Assembly: GCA_030428615.1 (NCBI GenBank)
Contig: JAUIDN010000019.1
Span: 1 to 64,000, forward strand
Direction of reading: 5' to 3'
DNA: 64,000 nucleotides
Source: Alphaproteobacteria bacterium
GTDB lineage: Bacteria > Pseudomonadota > Alphaproteobacteria > Sphingomonadales > Emcibacteraceae
Made by a program: the position numbers and the translations under genes. Positions 15,571-24,390 of the stretch are shown here, in pieces. Under the pieces are notes generated by a model. That model did not search any database, was not told the DNA's origin, and worked only from the letters and a program-made list of their open reading frames with translations. Positions within the stretch are counted from its first letter, which is position 1; each line of letters begins with the position of its first letter.

Positions 15571-16572
15571 ATGAACTGGCTTTTACTAACATGCAGCTCG
15601 GTTATTGGGGCAATTGTTATTCTATATGCTTTATGGCCGCGCATGGTTCAAAACACCAAAATAAGAGCGATTGCTTTCTCATTAGCATTAGCTGCAATAA
15701 TTGTTCCGGCTGGCATAAATTATTACTTTTATTCGGATGGTGATATTGAAAACACGGTCGCTGCCACTATGCCGTTTGAATATCCCGATCTCGGCGATAC
15801 AAGCTGGAAGGGACCGATTAATACTTCCACCCCCCAAAGTCACGATACGATGTCCATGAGTTCCGTGACAGCAAGACTGGAAGCCAAATTAAAGCAAAAT
15901 CCCAATGATATTGGTGGCTGGATACTTTTAGGGCGGTCGTATGTCGCTTTAGGCCAGCCTTCTCGCGCCGTTTCGATATTTGAAGAAAAGGTTGAGGAAT
16001 TTCCAAATAACAGTGATCTGCTTTTATCATATGGCGAAACATTAACCGAAATTAATGGCGGTAATGTAACCGCAAAATCGGCGGAAATGTTTCAAAAAGC
16101 ATTAAACCAAGAACCAGCAAACCCAAGGGCGGGGTATGACCTCGCTCTATATGAAATTCAGCAGGGACAATCAGAAGAAGCTTTGAAGCGTCTAAATTTA
16201 TTGTTGAAGGCTGCACCTGGCGGCGCACCCTGGACCACTCAGGTCAAAGAAAAAATAAGGTCATTACAGGGAAAGCAGGTAGGCGAAAACACCATGAAAC
16301 AACCCACCAAGGAACAGGTGGCGGAGGTGAGTGCCATGGCCCCACAAGATAGATCCGACTTCATTCGCAGTATGGTCGATGGATTACCAGAGGAGTTGGC
16401 TGAAAACCCTGATAATCTTAACGGATGGCTCAACTTGGGCCGATCATATGGTGTGTTAAACGAGTGGCCAAAGTCCGTAGACGCCTATCAAAAGGCACTG
16501 GAGTTATCACCAGATGATCAAAATATTAAATTGCTATTGGAGCAAGCGACTGCGAAAGCTAACACTCAGTGA
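15571..16572 (+). CDS. ccmI: CcmI/CycH-like TPR protein of cytochrome c maturation
   Basis: 333 residues. Two N-terminal membrane helices (about 3-21 and 31-52) enclose a short basic cytoplasmic loop, the CcmI arrangement. A periplasmic TPR domain follows with two blocks: about 95-230 (GGWILLGRSYVALGQPSRAV and further units) and about 270-330 (NGWLNLGRSYGVLNEWPKSV). CcmI binds the C-terminus of apocytochromes and delivers them to the CcmFH ligase. The second TPR block looks like a duplication of the first. Next to ccmG, it supports a cytochrome-maturation pair serving the divergent multihaem operon. Confidence 0.78.
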   Translation: MNWLLLTCSSVIGAIVILYALWPRMVQNTKIRAIAFSLALAAIIVPAGINYYFYSDGDIENTVAATMPFEYPDLGDTSWKGPINTSTPQSHDTMSMSSVTARLEAKLKQNPNDIGGWILLGRSYVALGQPSRAVSIFEEKVEEFPNNSDLLLSYGETLTEINGGNVTAKSAEMFQKALNQEPANPRAGYDLALYEIQQGQSEEALKRLNLLLKAAPGGAPWTTQVKEKIRSLQGKQVGENTMKQPTKEQVAEVSAMAPQDRSDFIRSMVDGLPEELAENPDNLNGWLNLGRSYGVLNEWPKSVDAYQKALELSPDDQNIKLLLEQATAKANTQ

Positions 16573-16988
16573 ATAATCGACAAGAACTCACAAATCAGCT
16601 CGCCTTGAGACACTTGAATGGGGATACTCTAACACTTTTTTGTGCGTGCCACTCTACAGATCGTTGACATAAGAAACCACTAGCGCAACTTATCCGCTGC
16701 CGCTCGCATTCTGGGGATCAGCAGGCCACAATTAGCCTATCGACTAAAAAAGTAACCTAATACCAAAAAAAAATACGGTTACAGAATATAAAAACTCGTC
16801 ACATTAATTTTTAGAAAACTGAATGCTTCGGTGAAGATCAAGAATGAAGCAACAAGGTCAATTACAGACCATGCGTAACGCACAGAGCCACAACAAGCAT
16901 GAGATAATACAAGCGCGATAACTATCACTTATCACGAGGCGAGAATGAGCCGTCAGAGTTCTGCCACCATGTGTAAAATGTTCCCGTA
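16573..16988. other. Intergenic region, no gene recognised
   Basis: About 415 bases between the convergent ccmI-like gene and the DUF2474 gene. I found no tRNA, coding frame with a ribosome site, or insertion sequence. GTAACC (16752-16757) and GGTTAC (16777-16782) form a weak inverted repeat around an A-run, which could end transcripts from either side but is not convincing. Confidence 0.5.
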
Positions 16989-17120
16989 CTATAAAACCCC
17001 GTTCAAGATAAATCTTAAAATCAAACTCACCAGCGTCAGTGCCAAAACGCTGGCTAACCAAATCCCGGCAAACCACATAAGCCTTTTCGGTAGCGGATTT
17101 TGATCCTTTTGGTCATCCAT
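16989..17120 (-). CDS. DUF2474-family small membrane protein, CioAB accessory
   Basis: 43-residue protein with an N-terminal charged stretch (MDDQKDQNPLPKR) and one membrane helix (LMWFAGIWLASVLALTLVSL, then ILRF). The WFxxxWLxSVxAL pattern matches the DUF2474 family, tiny proteins encoded after cydAB/cioAB in proteobacteria and functionally reminiscent of CydX, which stabilises bd oxidase. Its ATG overlaps the cydB stop by one base (TAATG), so it is translationally coupled and stoichiometric synthesis is likely. Too short for routine gene calling; the call rests on frame, coupling and family pattern. Confidence 0.8.
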   Translation of the reverse strand: MDDQKDQNPLPKRLMWFAGIWLASVLALTLVSLILRFILNGVL

Positions 17121-18121
17121 TAATGATATCCTTTACCGTCTTTCACCTTACCACGGAAAACCCAATAGGCGTAAATGGTGTACCCAAGGATCATCGGAAG
17201 CAAAAATACTGTCCCGACAAGCAAAAAGGCGAGGCTGTTATCCGGCGCCGCGGCCTGCCAGATCGTGAGCTCCAAAGGTACAATAAAAGGATACATATTT
17301 ATCGCCAGTCCGATGAACGACAGAACAAAGAGTATCACCGCGGCCAGAAAAGCTTTATAATCCTTCGTACGATTTAAACTCCGCCATAAGAAGAAACTTA
17401 CGGCTGCAACAGCAATGGGGACGGGCGATGAATAAAGCATATAAGGCCAGGATGTCCATCGCTGCATAAACTGAGCATCCAGAGATAAGGTCGCGAGGCT
17501 GATCAATGCAATAAACCCGACCGTCAGAAATAAAGTAATGCGGCTGTAACGGATTGCTTTATCACGAAGCGCCCCTTCAGTTTTCATCACAAGCCATGTC
17601 GCACCAAGAAGACCATAACCAATCATAAGGGCAACCCCGGTAAGTAAGCTGAATGGTGATAACCAATCCCACCAGCCACCTGCATACGCGCGGTCAACGA
17701 CCTCTATACCCTGAATAAAGGCACCAAGCGCAATCCCCTGACACAATGTGGCGAGCATGGAACCGCCGGTAAAAGCAATATCCCAATATTTTACGTGCGC
17801 TTTATCCTGAAAGCGGTATTCAAATGATACCCCTCTGAAGATAAGACCAAACATCATTAACAGAACTGGCATGTAAAGGGCCGGCATTAAAACGGCATAG
17901 GCGAGCGGGAATGATGCAAATAATCCGCCACCTCCTAAAATAAGCCATGTTTCGTTGCCGTCCCAGACCGGCGCGACTGTGTTCATTGCTGTACTGCGCT
18001 GCTCATCATTTTCCAGAAACGGAAATAAAATACCGATCCCAAGATCAAACCCGTCAAGAATGACATAAATCAGAATAGCCGTTGCGATAAGGATGCCCCA
18101 CACGAGTGGATAATCAATCAT
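17120..18121 (-). CDS. cydB: Cytochrome bd-type (CioAB) quinol oxidase subunit II
   Basis: 333-residue inner-membrane subunit with about eight or nine helices, beginning with the CydB signature (LVWGILIATAILIYVILDGF, then DLGIGILFPF) and containing PVWDGNETWLILGGGGLFA, the conserved loop of the family. With subunit I it forms a quinol oxidase that reduces oxygen to water without proton pumping. It overlaps cydA by four bases (ATGA) and runs into the DUF2474 gene by one base. It is at the end of the sulfide operon, consistent with a role as a sulfide- and cyanide-insensitive terminal oxidase. Confidence 0.93.
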   Translation of the reverse strand: MIDYPLVWGILIATAILIYVILDGFDLGIGILFPFLENDEQRSTAMNTVAPVWDGNETWLILGGGGLFASFPLAYAVLMPALYMPVLLMMFGLIFRGVSFEYRFQDKAHVKYWDIAFTGGSMLATLCQGIALGAFIQGIEVVDRAYAGGWWDWLSPFSLLTGVALMIGYGLLGATWLVMKTEGALRDKAIRYSRITLFLTVGFIALISLATLSLDAQFMQRWTSWPYMLYSSPVPIAVAAVSFFLWRSLNRTKDYKAFLAAVILFVLSFIGLAINMYPFIVPLELTIWQAAAPDNSLAFLLVGTVFLLPMILGYTIYAYWVFRGKVKDGKGYH

Positions 18122-19542
18122 TTTGCCTCTCCCGTCGTAACATCATTCCTGGTGCTTTTATCAAATGCGGCAATCGGCGTTGTTCCGGCGGCGCGTATGG
18201 GTAGCCCTCTATCCATTCTAAATATGTCATCCGGATTTTTACCCATCAGCCTTAACAGGTAAAGAACGCCTGCACCAAAAACAATAAAATAGACCACCGC
18301 AAAAATAGCCAGAGATGTCGCTACAGCCGGTGCCGCCACAGGCGACAGTGAGTCTGATGTTCTTAAAAGACCATAAACGGTATAAGGCTGACGGCCCACT
18401 TCGGTTACAATCCAACCAGCCAAAACAGCGACAAAGCCTGACGGTCCCATCAACATTGAAATTTTAAACATCATATTGCTATCATACAATCGTTTTCTGC
18501 TTCGTGCCAACAAGCTCCAAAGGCCAAGGCCAAGCATCAAAAATCCTATCGCCAACATGATCCTGAACGCCCAGAACACGATCACTACGGGGGGGCGCTG
18601 ATCTTGCGGGAAGCTATTTAACCCGCGCACCTCTGCATCAGCATCATGCTTTAAAATCAGGCTGCCCAGCTTTGGTATCTTAACGGCGTAATCAACTTCA
18701 CCATTTTCCTCATCCGGCAGTCCGAACAATATCAGCGGTGCACCTTTTACGGTTTCAAAATGTCCTTCCATCGCAGCAATTTTTTGCGGTTGGTGCTCCA
18801 ACGTATTGAGTCCGTGTAAATCACCAGCAAAAATCTGGATCGGTGATACCAATGCCGCCATCCACATCGCCATGGAAAACATGAGACGTGCAGGCTCCGA
18901 ACTTCTGTCTTTTAAAAGATGATATGAAGCGACACCCCCGACGACAAAAGCGGTTGTCAGATACGCCGCCAACACCATATGGAGCAAACGATACGGAAAA
19001 GATGGGTTAAAAATAACACTCCACCAACTTTCAACAATAAACTGACCCGCTTCATTAATGCCATACCCGGTCGGTGTCTGCATCCAGCTGTTCACGCTTA
19101 ATATCCAAAACGCGGAAAAAAGCGTTCCAAAAGCAACCATCAATGTCGCAAAGTAATGCAATTTTTTACCAACGGTATTCATTCCAAAAAGCATAATTCC
19201 CAAAAAGCCTGCTTCGAGGAAAAATGCCGAAAGAACTTCATAACCCATAAGAGGACCGAGAACCGGGCCGGTCTTATCGGAAAAGACCGACCAGTTGGTT
19301 CCAAATTGGTAACTCATCACCAAACCTGAGACCACCCCCATCCCAAATGCCACAGCAAATATTTTCCGCCAATATTTAAAGCATGTCAGATAGACATCAT
19401 TTCCGGTTTTTAACCACAATCCTTCCAGAACCGCCAAATAAGAGGCAAGACCGATTGAAAATGCCGGAAAAACAATATGAAAGGCAATTGTAAATGCGAA
19501 TTGTGCTCTTGCCAGGGTCTCTGCGGAAAATAATTCAAACAT
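18118..19542 (-). CDS. cydA: Cytochrome bd-type (CioAB) quinol oxidase subunit I
   Basis: 474 residues, nine predicted helices. His22 in the first helix (FTIAFHIVFPAFSIG) is the b595 ligand position, the conserved Glu pair lies in GYEVLSAFFLEAGFLG, and GRQPYTVYGLLRTSDS near the C-terminus corresponds to the GRQPW motif of CydA, with Tyr in place of Trp as in the cyanide-insensitive oxidase (CIO) subgroup. The Q-loop is short, also CIO-like (EHQPQKIAAMEGHFE). It oxidises quinol and reduces oxygen with haems b558, b595 and d or b. bd oxidases resist sulfide, unlike haem-copper oxidases, which suits the neighbouring SQR and persulfide dioxygenase. Ten bases separate it from the SulP stop. Confidence 0.93.
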   Translation of the reverse strand: MFELFSAETLARAQFAFTIAFHIVFPAFSIGLASYLAVLEGLWLKTGNDVYLTCFKYWRKIFAVAFGMGVVSGLVMSYQFGTNWSVFSDKTGPVLGPLMGYEVLSAFFLEAGFLGIMLFGMNTVGKKLHYFATLMVAFGTLFSAFWILSVNSWMQTPTGYGINEAGQFIVESWWSVIFNPSFPYRLLHMVLAAYLTTAFVVGGVASYHLLKDRSSEPARLMFSMAMWMAALVSPIQIFAGDLHGLNTLEHQPQKIAAMEGHFETVKGAPLILFGLPDEENGEVDYAVKIPKLGSLILKHDADAEVRGLNSFPQDQRPPVVIVFWAFRIMLAIGFLMLGLGLWSLLARSRKRLYDSNMMFKISMLMGPSGFVAVLAGWIVTEVGRQPYTVYGLLRTSDSLSPVAAPAVATSLAIFAVVYFIVFGAGVLYLLRLMGKNPDDIFRMDRGLPIRAAGTTPIAAFDKSTRNDVTTGEAK

Positions 19543-19552
19543 AATAGTTCTC

Positions 19553-21280
19553 TTATGGAGCAGTCTTTTCTGCTGTTAATGCTTTATAGGCTTCATACTG
19601 GCTGAGATAGACATTCCCGGTCAAATTTTGCAGGAAATGTGTGTGGGCCAGCCGGTCAGACACCGGCCCTTTCACCTCACTGAGATGCAATTTGATATTC
19701 GTTTCCTTAAGCCTGTCATTAATGGCTTCAAGGCTTTCCAAGGCGCTGGTATCGATAAGGTTCACGGCAGAGCACATGAGAATGATATGTTCGCATTCCG
19801 GATGAGCCGCAACCAGATTATTAATGGCGTTCTCAAGATAGCGAATATTGGAAAAATAAAGACTTTCATCAATTCGGACAGATATTACACGTGGGTCCGT
19901 AATCACCTTATGGCGCTTCACATTGCGAAAATGTTCCGTACCTGACACCTGGCCGACAACGGCGTAATGCGGTACTGTGGTACGGTACATGAATAAAATG
20001 AACGATGCGACCACACCCGCGACAATACCGATCTCGACCCCGATCAACAGGGTCAATATGATGGTCAGAGCCATAGCAAAGAAATCACCCTTGCTATATT
20101 GCCATGTTTCGATAATGGGCTTGACTTTGACCAGACTCAAAACCGCGATGATGATTGTCGCTGCCAGCGTTGCTTTTGGCAGAAAATACAGAAGCGGCGT
20201 CAAATAAAGTGTCGCAAGCGCAATGCCAACTGCTGTCAAGCCACCGGCTGCAGGGGTTTGCGCCCCAGCATCAAAATTCACCACAGACCTTGCGAAACCA
20301 CCGGTAACCGGATACCCCCCGGAAACAGAAGAGCCGATATTACTCATACCAAGGGCAATAAGTTCCTGATTGGGGCTAATTTGCTGCCGTCTTTTCGCCG
20401 CCAGTGTTTGAGCCACAGAAATTGATTCAACAAAACCCACCAGGCTGATCAACAGAGCTGCCGTGCTTAGTTCCCTGATCAATGAAAGATTTAAATTCGG
20501 GGTTTGCAGGTTAGGTAACCCCTGAGGAACCAGACCAACAATATCAACATTACGTCCTTCCAAAGCCAAAGCCGACGTCAAGATAATCGTAATTGCAACG
20601 GCAAAGACCGGTCCCGCCTTAACAATTAAATCTGCAATTTTCTTGCTCAGACCAACTTTAATCAATAGGGAACGCAAGCCATTTCTGACAAAAATAAGGA
20701 ACAAGATACTACCAACGCCTATAAGCAACGTCGGGGTATTTATTTCATCAATTTTTTCGATCAATGAAACCAACTGTTCCGGCAGGTTATGCCCCGTCAT
20801 GGGAACACCCAGTATATGTTTTAACTGGCTGATAGCGATTAAGATGCCCGATGCGGTAATAAACCCTGTCATGACAGGATGGCTGAGAAAATTGGCGATG
20901 AATCCAAGCCTGAACAATCCCATAACAGTTAAAAATACCCCCGATAGCATTGCCAGTGCAATTGCCGTTTCAATATACCCGATTGTGCCGGGTTCAGCGA
21001 TCATACTGGTGGCCGTCGCCGTCATAAGCGATACAACCGCAACGGGACCAACGGCCAATGTCCGACTTGTTCCAAAGATTGCGTAAAGCACAAGGGGGGC
21101 GATGCTGGCGTAAAGCCCCACTTCCGGCGGTAGCCCCGCCAATAAGGCATACGCCAGAGATTGCGGAATAAGCATTATTGTAACAATTAGCGCTGCCGTG
21201 CCATCCGCAATCAGATGATCTTTGGAATATTCCTTTCCCCAATCAAATATGGGAAAATATCGGGCCAATAATTTGGGCAT
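19553..21280 (-). CDS. SulP-family inorganic anion transporter with STAS domain
   Basis: 575-residue membrane transporter: 10-12 helices over about 25-420, starting with LIADGTAALIVTIMLIPQSLAYALLAGLPPEVGLYASIAP (the SulP signature spread over 20-60), and a C-terminal cytoplasmic STAS domain (about 440-560) with LIDTSALESLEAIND. SulP proteins carry sulfate, bicarbonate or other anions. Lying two bases after the SQR-fusion gene and before cydAB, it most likely exports or balances sulfite, thiosulfate or sulfate produced by sulfide oxidation. Substrate specificity cannot be read from the sequence. Confidence 0.88.
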   Translation of the reverse strand: MPKLLARYFPIFDWGKEYSKDHLIADGTAALIVTIMLIPQSLAYALLAGLPPEVGLYASIAPLVLYAIFGTSRTLAVGPVAVVSLMTATATSMIAEPGTIGYIETAIALAMLSGVFLTVMGLFRLGFIANFLSHPVMTGFITASGILIAISQLKHILGVPMTGHNLPEQLVSLIEKIDEINTPTLLIGVGSILFLIFVRNGLRSLLIKVGLSKKIADLIVKAGPVFAVAITIILTSALALEGRNVDIVGLVPQGLPNLQTPNLNLSLIRELSTAALLISLVGFVESISVAQTLAAKRRQQISPNQELIALGMSNIGSSVSGGYPVTGGFARSVVNFDAGAQTPAAGGLTAVGIALATLYLTPLLYFLPKATLAATIIIAVLSLVKVKPIIETWQYSKGDFFAMALTIILTLLIGVEIGIVAGVVASFILFMYRTTVPHYAVVGQVSGTEHFRNVKRHKVITDPRVISVRIDESLYFSNIRYLENAINNLVAAHPECEHIILMCSAVNLIDTSALESLEAINDRLKETNIKLHLSEVKGPVSDRLAHTHFLQNLTGNVYLSQYEAYKALTAEKTAP

Positions 21281-21282
21281 TT

Positions 21283-23040
21283 TTATGCTCTTTTCGCCGT
21301 ATCCTCAAAATCACATGCTTTATCGACTTCATGCAAAATAGGAGAATGCGTCAGAATTTCTGGTTTTGCAAGCCACTCATAGCCACGGAACATAAGATCG
21401 AAATAGAGCGTAGGCATCAGTTTTTCTTTTAAAAACCACGCCAGACCCGTTGCCTTGGTTCCGTCAATAATCCACTTCGGCATGGTCGGTTGAAGCACGC
21501 CACCATACCCGAACTCAGCAAGAACAACCTTACCCTTCTCGACGGTTAGTGGACAGGACCCATATCCTTCATATACCGCAGCGGACTGTTTATTGTTGAG
21601 CAGGGATATTACATTATGGGCCACTACGGGTGCCTGCTTGCGTACGGCGGCGGCCGTTTTCGCATTTGGGGCGGATATACCGTCACCAAGTCCAAAAATA
21701 TTCCCATACCGAACATGTTGCAGCGTTTCATTATTGACTTCCACCCAGCCATCATCATTCGCTATGGGTGAGGATTTAACAAAGTCATGTGCTGTCTGGG
21801 GGGGACATACATGAATCATATCAAATGACTGCACCTCTTCCTTTACATTGCCGTCAGCATCCGTGACGCTAAAGGTCGCTTTCTTGGCTTCACCATCAAT
21901 GGCAACAAGGTTTTCAAGAAAATGTGTTTTTGCATCATACCGTTCGATATATTTTTCAAGGGCAGGGACATAGTCCTTGACCCCGAAAAGAACGCCGCCA
22001 GCCGTGTGAAAATGAACGTCAATATCTTCTAATTTACCCTTACGTTTCCAATAGTCACAGGAAAGATACATGGCCTTTTGTGGCGCACCCGCACATTTAA
22101 TAGGCATCGGCGGCTGCGTAAACAGGGCCTTACCCCCTTTTAGGGATTTGACCAATTCCCACGTATAGGATGCAAGGTCGAACCGATAATTAGATGTAAC
22201 ACCATTGCGACCCAATGTTTCCCGAAGACCTTTAATTTTATCCCAGTCCAGTTTAAGCCCCGGGGAAACGACCAATGCCTCATACTTGATTTGCTCACCG
22301 CCTTCTATAACGACGCTGTTGGCCTCTGGACGGAAGCCCGCTACCGCCGCCTTGATCCATTTCACGTTCTTGGGCATCAATGATTTCATTGGTCTTTTGG
22401 TTTGGTTTCTTGAAAAAACACCGCCGCCAACCAATGTCCATCCCGGCTGATAATAATGCGTATCACGAGGTTCAATGATGGCGATATCAAGATTGCTATC
22501 CCGCTTTAACAGACTTCCGGCTGCCGCCAAACCGCCAGCGCCTGCACCGACAATCACAACATCATAAACATGCGTGTTATCAAGCTTACTTTCCTGCTTG
22601 CCGGTTTTTGCATCCACAACGATTGCCTGATCCAGACGATCCGCAAGGCTCCCGATATCGTAACCCGCTTCATTCGCAGTATTCAATATCGCCGACGTTG
22701 ACAGATGCCCCGCTTCGCAGAGCGCCCACAAGGTGACGGCCCGCGTTCCCGTGCGACAGAATGACAGAACCGGCCCCATCATTTCATCCAAATTGCCTTT
22801 AAAGGCTTTAACATTTTCATCCGTAACATTGCCGGAAACGACAGGAATATGAACGTAATCAAATCCCATTTCATCCGCCATCGCCTTAATTTCTTTCGAT
22901 GACACCTGCACGTCTTCCTCGTTGTCCGGACGAACGTTGATAATTGATCGGAAGCCCTGCGATTTAAGGGCATTAAAATCAGTCAATTTAATCTGATCCG
23001 AAACGGACAGGTTAGGGGATATTTTCTTAATTTCCATCAC
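21283..23040 (-). CDS. DUF442 phosphatase-like domain fused to sulfide:quinone oxidoreductase-like flavoprotein
   Basis: 585 residues, two modules. Residues 1-110 are the DUF442/TIGR01244 domain (cysteine phosphatase fold) with the P-loop SFCRTGTRAVTLW. Residues about 150-570 are an SQR-type flavoprotein: FAD motif VVIVGAGAGGLAAAGSLLKR, conserved cysteines in IKCAGAPQKAMYLSCDYW and VCPPQTAHDF, and a C-terminal amphipathic region for membrane contact. SQR oxidises sulfide to persulfide and delivers electrons to quinone; the CioAB oxidase downstream can take them to oxygen. The DUF442 domain may act as a sulfur-transfer module. The same fusion accompanies BigR-type regulons. MM start: either ATG at 23040 or 23037. 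Confidence 0.88.
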   Translation of the reverse strand: MMEIKKISPNLSVSDQIKLTDFNALKSQGFRSIINVRPDNEEDVQVSSKEIKAMADEMGFDYVHIPVVSGNVTDENVKAFKGNLDEMMGPVLSFCRTGTRAVTLWALCEAGHLSTSAILNTANEAGYDIGSLADRLDQAIVVDAKTGKQESKLDNTHVYDVVIVGAGAGGLAAAGSLLKRDSNLDIAIIEPRDTHYYQPGWTLVGGGVFSRNQTKRPMKSLMPKNVKWIKAAVAGFRPEANSVVIEGGEQIKYEALVVSPGLKLDWDKIKGLRETLGRNGVTSNYRFDLASYTWELVKSLKGGKALFTQPPMPIKCAGAPQKAMYLSCDYWKRKGKLEDIDVHFHTAGGVLFGVKDYVPALEKYIERYDAKTHFLENLVAIDGEAKKATFSVTDADGNVKEEVQSFDMIHVCPPQTAHDFVKSSPIANDDGWVEVNNETLQHVRYGNIFGLGDGISAPNAKTAAAVRKQAPVVAHNVISLLNNKQSAAVYEGYGSCPLTVEKGKVVLAEFGYGGVLQPTMPKWIIDGTKATGLAWFLKEKLMPTLYFDLMFRGYEWLAKPEILTHSPILHEVDKACDFEDTAKRA

Positions 23041-23066
23041 TAGATCCTTTGCTTAATGCGCACTTA

Positions 23067-23930
23067 TCAAAGTGCATTTAGGGGAATTTTTATGTATTGA
23101 AGTCCATTATCCTCTTCAGGTGGAAACTCCCCCGCGCGCATATTCACCTGAACCGAAGGAAGTATCAGTTGCGGCATATCAAGGGTTGCATCACGCGACG
23201 TACGCATATCAACAAACTTTTCTTTACTGATAGTCGATTTTACATGAATGTTATGGTTCTTTTCATCACCGACTGTTGTTTCGTTGGCATATTCATCGCG
23301 TCCTTCTGCTTTATAATCATGACACATGAACAGGCGGGTTTCATCCGGCAAAGAAAATATCTTTTGAATGGATTCGTATAAAGTACTTGCATCACCACCA
23401 GGGAAATCACAGCGGGCGGTGCCAAAATCAGGCATAAAAATCGTATCGCCGACAAAACCGGCGTCGCCAATCACATAAGTCATGCAGGCTGGTGTGTGTC
23501 CGGGCGTATGGATCGCTTTTGCTTCAATATTTCCGACCTTGAAAGTATCGCCGTCAGCGAATAAATGGTCGAATTGCGATCCATCAATCGCAAATTCAGT
23601 TCCGGCATTAAACACCTTGCCGAATATTGCCTGAACATCGGTAATATGATTGCCAATCGCGCTTTTGCCACCCAATTTTTGTTTCAGATAGGGTGCAGCG
23701 GTCAAGTGATCGGCGTGAACATGTGTCTCCAATATCCATTCAACTTTTAATGAGTTATCCTGAACATATTTGATGATTTCATCGGCGCTATCGGTCGTCG
23801 TACGGCCAGAATTCGGTGCGTAATTTAGTACCGAATCTATAATAGCGCATGCCTTCGTTTCAGGATCGGAAACAACATAACTGTATGTGTATGTATATTC
23901 ATCAAAGAATGTGGTTACTGTTGGTTTCAT
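23067..23930 (-). CDS. Metallo-beta-lactamase-fold persulfide dioxygenase (ETHE1/Blh-like)
   Basis: 287 residues. Metal-binding motif THVHADHLTAA (His70, His72, Asp74, His75), then GHTPACMTYV, FVGDTIFMPDFG with the TARCDFPGG segment diagnostic of persulfide dioxygenases, and a C-terminal HDY. The enzyme uses mononuclear iron to oxidise glutathione persulfide to sulfite. Together with the SQR fusion and the ArsR sensor it forms the BigR/SqrR-type sulfide detoxification set. The gene lies 26 bases before the SQR fusion and 30 bases after the ArsR gene. Confidence 0.9.
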   Translation of the reverse strand: MKPTVTTFFDEYTYTYSYVVSDPETKACAIIDSVLNYAPNSGRTTTDSADEIIKYVQDNSLKVEWILETHVHADHLTAAPYLKQKLGGKSAIGNHITDVQAIFGKVFNAGTEFAIDGSQFDHLFADGDTFKVGNIEAKAIHTPGHTPACMTYVIGDAGFVGDTIFMPDFGTARCDFPGGDASTLYESIQKIFSLPDETRLFMCHDYKAEGRDEYANETTVGDEKNHNIHVKSTISKEKFVDMRTSRDATLDMPQLILPSVQVNMRAGEFPPEEDNGLQYIKIPLNAL

Positions 23931-23960
23931 CTTTATTTCCTTTCTTACCCGTTCAAAATT

Positions 23961-24389
23961 TCACTCTGAACGGTATGGGTCTGGTTGAATTTTAAATCGC
24001 TTCCCATGCGGCTTCCGCTGCGGCAGCGAGGTTTGTTGTGTTGTTAGGTTGATTTTTTTATCTTCATTCGTTGGACCCCTGAGTATTTGACCGTTATTCC
24101 ATGCATCGCACATCGCACGCATCAAATAAGATACTTTCTCATCCGCCAACCGATAAATCACGGCTTTGCTTTCTTTCCTGGTTTTAACAAGGTGATGATC
24201 CCGAAGGCGCCCCAGATCACGGGAAAGAACAGGTTGGCGAACACCTGTCACTTCCTCCAGTTCACTCACGGACAATTCACCATCGTGAAGCGCACATAGA
24301 AGCAACAGCCTGTTCGGATGCGACATCACCTTTAAAAGGCTGCATATCTCAGCAGCTTTTGGGCGAAACTGTTCAAGAAATTCGCCCAT
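23961..24389 (-). CDS. ArsR-family persulfide-sensing repressor (SqrR/BigR-like)
   Basis: 142 residues from the ATG at 24389, which lies one base after the peroxiredoxin stop; a longer frame would overlap that gene by 48 bases. Winged helix with recognition helix RQPVLSRDLGRLRDHHLVKT. Cys32 (LLLLCALHDGEL) aligns with the first sensor Cys of SqrR/BigR; a second Cys94 (RAMCDAW) lies about one helical turn earlier than the usual second Cys, and Cys16 is extra. Such sensors form tetrasulfide links with persulfides and release DNA. It lacks the metal-binding ELCVCDL box of ArsR/SmtB. The long polar tail (NEDKKINLTTQQTS...) is unusual. Expected operator: the palindrome at 25110-25127. Confidence 0.8.
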   Translation of the reverse strand: MGEFLEQFRPKAAEICSLLKVMSHPNRLLLLCALHDGELSVSELEEVTGVRQPVLSRDLGRLRDHHLVKTRKESKAVIYRLADEKVSYLMRAMCDAWNNGQILRGPTNEDKKINLTTQQTSLPQRKPHGKRFKIQPDPYRSE

Positions 24390-24390
24390 T

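Noticed and set aside
16600-16980. Possible tRNA or small RNA in the ccmI-DUF2474 intergenic region
   Set aside because: No cloverleaf, T-loop (GTTCRA) or CCA end could be placed.
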